NCBI GenBank assembly: GCA_902168105.1
Contig: CABHOY010000075.1
Location: forward strand, 124,001 to 188,000
Length of the DNA stretch: 64,000 nt
From: an uncultured Flavihumibacter sp.
GTDB taxonomy: Bacteria > Bacteroidota > Bacteroidia > Chitinophagales > Chitinophagaceae
Direction of reading: 5' to 3'
The stretch's first letter is position 1; every line of letters starts with the position of its first letter. The notes below the pieces were generated by a model. That model made no database searches. It had not been told where the DNA came from and saw only the letters and a program-made list of their open reading frames with translations. Below are positions 62,127-64,000 of the stretch, piece by piece. Made by a program: the position numbers and the translations under genes.

Positions 62127-63724
62127 TTAAAAAGATGAGATATATGGTTAACATAAAAATGCTCCTTATAGCAGGACTGGCAATGATGATGTTGCTCCCT
62201 TGCTGCAAGAAGGATAGCGGATATTATAGTTATGAGAACCAGCTGAGAGAATTTGACGGTAATATCTTTGAGTTCCTCCAAAGCGAACATCAGTACGATT
62301 CTTTCCTGCTGGCTATTGAAAGGGTACATCTGACTGATACATTGAAGTCTGGCATGTATACGGTATTCGCTCCTACAGATGCCAGTTTCAAACAGGCCAT
62401 AGAAAATATGAACACACTGCGTAACATCCAGGGGCGGGCGCATATGTTCATCAGCACTGTTCCTTACGAGCAACTGGACTCTCTCGTATGCCGCTATATT
62501 GTCAGAGATACTTTCGGCTCCCGCGACATGGTGTTGCAGGATGGTATCGGACTGACATCTATCAGGTATAATTATCCTATGCATGGGAAATTCAGTCGCA
62601 CCGATGCGGAAGGACATGTGAACGGCGGACCGGGCATCATCACTTATAGTGATACGAAGGGTGTGATATATACTGATCGCTGGAGTAATGCGACTACAGT
62701 GGCTATTGACATCAAAACAAAAAATGGATTGGTGAATGTGCTGGAGAAGGACCATATGTTCGGTTTTGATGAATTCATCCCCCGCATGAACCCAACTGTT
62801 TCTTCATCGTGGAATGAGTTCCCTTTTTATATCCCCGGAGTAATAGGATTGGAACAATATAATCGTGGTGGTAATAAGGTAGCCTACCTCGATTTTTCGC
62901 TGAACAACCAGGGAGGCCAATACCGCCCTGCCGATCAGGTGGATATTACTACCGCCGGAGAAGCCGGGCTGAAGGTAGGCTGGACGGAAACTGGCGAGTG
63001 GATGGATTACACGGTAGAGGTGACAGAAAGCGGTGAATATGATATGACATTACGGTATGGCAGTGGTGGCGACGATGGTCGTATACATCTTGAGATGGAC
63101 AGCAGACCTGTAGTAGGTAGTGCCGTTGTAATGCCAGGTTCAGGTGGTTACGACACCTTCCGTGATATCACAACTACCATACAGTTGACTGCTGGCCGTC
63201 ACATGCTGAAAGTATATTTCGACTTCGCCAATTTCGATCTGCGTTTCCTCAAGTTTATGCGTAAAGGCGCCCCGATGACCATTCCAGGTGTGATCACGCT
63301 GGAAGACTATGACAGCGGTGGAGAAGGAGTAGCTTATCATGACAACAATACAAATAATGAAGGTGGTAAATACCGTACCAATGAAGGTGTGGACATTGAT
63401 TTCTCCAAGAATGAAGGTGGTGGCTTCCAGGTAGGATGGACATCGACCGGCGAGTGGATGAACTATACTGTCGTTGTGAAAGAAACAGGCTACTATAACA
63501 CATTTATACTGGCTGGTACAAACAGGGACGACGGTGTGTTTCACCTTGAATTTGACGGGGTAGATGTTACGGGCCAGCTGAAGGTACCTAACACGGGAGA
63601 TTATCATAAAAGGCAAAATATTGCAACAAGTGTTTATCTCACAAAAGGTACACATGTGATGCGCTTCTTTGTAGACCATGAAGGGTTTGATGTGAAATCT
63701 GTCACATTCCGGCCAATAAACTAA
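62123..63724 (+). CDS. Lipoprotein with a fasciclin (FAS1) domain and two CBM6 modules
   Basis: A 533-residue lipoprotein. The start at 62123 overlaps the SusD stop by four bases; a longer frame from 62060 lies inside SusD and is rejected. The lipobox is LLPCC. About residues 40-220 form a FAS1 domain (GMYTVFAPTDASFKQAIENM). Two CBM6 modules follow: the first with GVIGLEQYNRGGNKVAYLD and VGWTETGEWMDYTVEV, the second with GVITLEDYDSGGEGVAYHD and VGWTSTGEWMNYTVVV, each ending in a strand pair (GRHMLKVYFD, GTHVMRFFVD). Paired CBM6 implies surface glycan binding, and FAS1 suggests an adhesion or binding role. In SusCD operons this type of protein sits at the SusE/F position. Confidence 0.9.
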   Translation: MIKKMRYMVNIKMLLIAGLAMMMLLPCCKKDSGYYSYENQLREFDGNIFEFLQSEHQYDSFLLAIERVHLTDTLKSGMYTVFAPTDASFKQAIENMNTLRNIQGRAHMFISTVPYEQLDSLVCRYIVRDTFGSRDMVLQDGIGLTSIRYNYPMHGKFSRTDAEGHVNGGPGIITYSDTKGVIYTDRWSNATTVAIDIKTKNGLVNVLEKDHMFGFDEFIPRMNPTVSSSWNEFPFYIPGVIGLEQYNRGGNKVAYLDFSLNNQGGQYRPADQVDITTAGEAGLKVGWTETGEWMDYTVEVTESGEYDMTLRYGSGGDDGRIHLEMDSRPVVGSAVVMPGSGGYDTFRDITTTIQLTAGRHMLKVYFDFANFDLRFLKFMRKGAPMTIPGVITLEDYDSGGEGVAYHDNNTNNEGGKYRTNEGVDIDFSKNEGGGFQVGWTSTGEWMNYTVVVKETGYYNTFILAGTNRDDGVFHLEFDGVDVTGQLKVPNTGDYHKRQNIATSVYLTKGTHVMRFFVDHEGFDVKSVTFRPIN

Positions 63725-63737
63725 AACATTACGACCC

Positions 63738-64000
63738 ATGCGACGACTCCTCATAATATTGTCTTTGTCCTTACTATTCTTCGCTTGCCGGAAATGGGCT
63801 GCGGACGATCTTGATTATCTCAGTGAACGCGCTGTTTATAACCAGAAGGTGTTCTCTCCCATATTGGGCAGGACGACCTTATACTCACAGATCTTTAATA
63901 CGGATAATTCTACTACGCCCATCAACTTCCGTATCCTGAATGTCAGGTACAAGAAAGATGGTAAACCAACAAATGATTTCGAACAGCAGGTAGAAGCGCA
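63738..64000 (+). CDS. Start of a lipoprotein of the same SusCD operon (3' partial)
   Basis: The frame opens 13 bp after the FAS1-CBM6 stop and runs off the window. It begins MRRLLIILSLSLLFFAC, a lipoprotein signal, followed by DLDYLSERAVYNQKVFSPIL and GRTTLYSQIFNTDNSTTPIN. This start resembles the DUF5007-type lipoproteins found beside FAS1 and SusCD proteins, an assignment from memory of the pattern. Presumably a surface component of the same uptake system. Confidence 0.7.
   Translation, partial: MRRLLIILSLSLLFFACRKWAADDLDYLSERAVYNQKVFSPILGRTTLYSQIFNTDNSTTPINFRILNVRYKKDGKPTNDFEQQVEA

Overview
This window looks like a chromosomal segment of a soil or plant-associated Bacteroidota, most likely a Chitinophaga-type member of the Chitinophagaceae. 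The genus is an inference. The phylum call rests on type IX secretion (T9SS) C-terminal sorting domains, PorP/SprF proteins, a SusC/SusD pair, TAnnTTTG-like promoter elements, weak Shine-Dalgarno signals, and families typical of the group (DUF4846, GH92, FAS1-CBM6 lipoproteins). No rRNA, CRISPR array, integrase or insertion sequence was seen.

Layout. 1-12.6 kb: two very large paralogous secreted adhesin-like proteins (IgGFc-binding-like and PKD domains, type B T9SS tail), then PorP/SprF, an OmpA/PD40/TPR protein, a second PorP/SprF and a small collagen-like lipoprotein. Together these read as a secretion-substrate and outer-membrane-partner cluster. 12.6-17.3 kb: GH92 mannosidase, ArsR regulator, diaminopimelate decarboxylase (lysA) and a SUFU-domain protein. 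17.4-24 kb: a translationally coupled pair (papain-like cysteine peptidase candidate plus a 65-aa protein), a large cytosolic metallophosphatase, a DUF4846 protein, a repetitive coiled-coil protein and a DUF1349 protein. 24.3-31 kb: GH2 and GH43 glycosidases and a lipoprotein with a long Gly/Pro linker. 31-37.4 kb: a PARG-type ADP-ribose hydrolase divergent from a PPP-family phosphatase, then a two-gene module of a 2-oxo-acid decarboxylase and an FAD amino-acid oxidase. 37.4-40.8 kb: small secreted proteins, a lipase, a frameshifted remnant and an unknown 179-aa protein.

40.8-48.4 kb is the most accessory-looking region. A gene-poor, structured stretch leads into a three-gene operon: a putative nuclease effector, a small middle component and a Rad50-like ABC ATPase with a central CxxC hook. 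This matches the ABC-three-component (ABC-3C) class of predicted anti-phage conflict systems. Another 0.8 kb of non-coding DNA and a tRNA-Gln(CUG) follow.

48.5-57 kb: a subtilisin-like protease, an AraC regulator divergent from a TolC/HlyD/MFS tripartite efflux operon, and a TPR-like cytosolic protein. 57.4-64 kb: a polysaccharide-utilisation operon (SusC, SusD, FAS1 plus two CBM6 domains, and the start of another lipoprotein). A perfect 12-bp palindrome, GTAATCGATTAC, lies upstream of both this operon and the GH2 gene 30 kb away, which suggests co-regulation by a LacI-type or similar dimeric regulator.

The strongest candidates for something new are the ABC-3C system with its flanking non-coding DNA, the coupled cysteine-peptidase pair, the oxidase/decarboxylase module and the shared palindrome.
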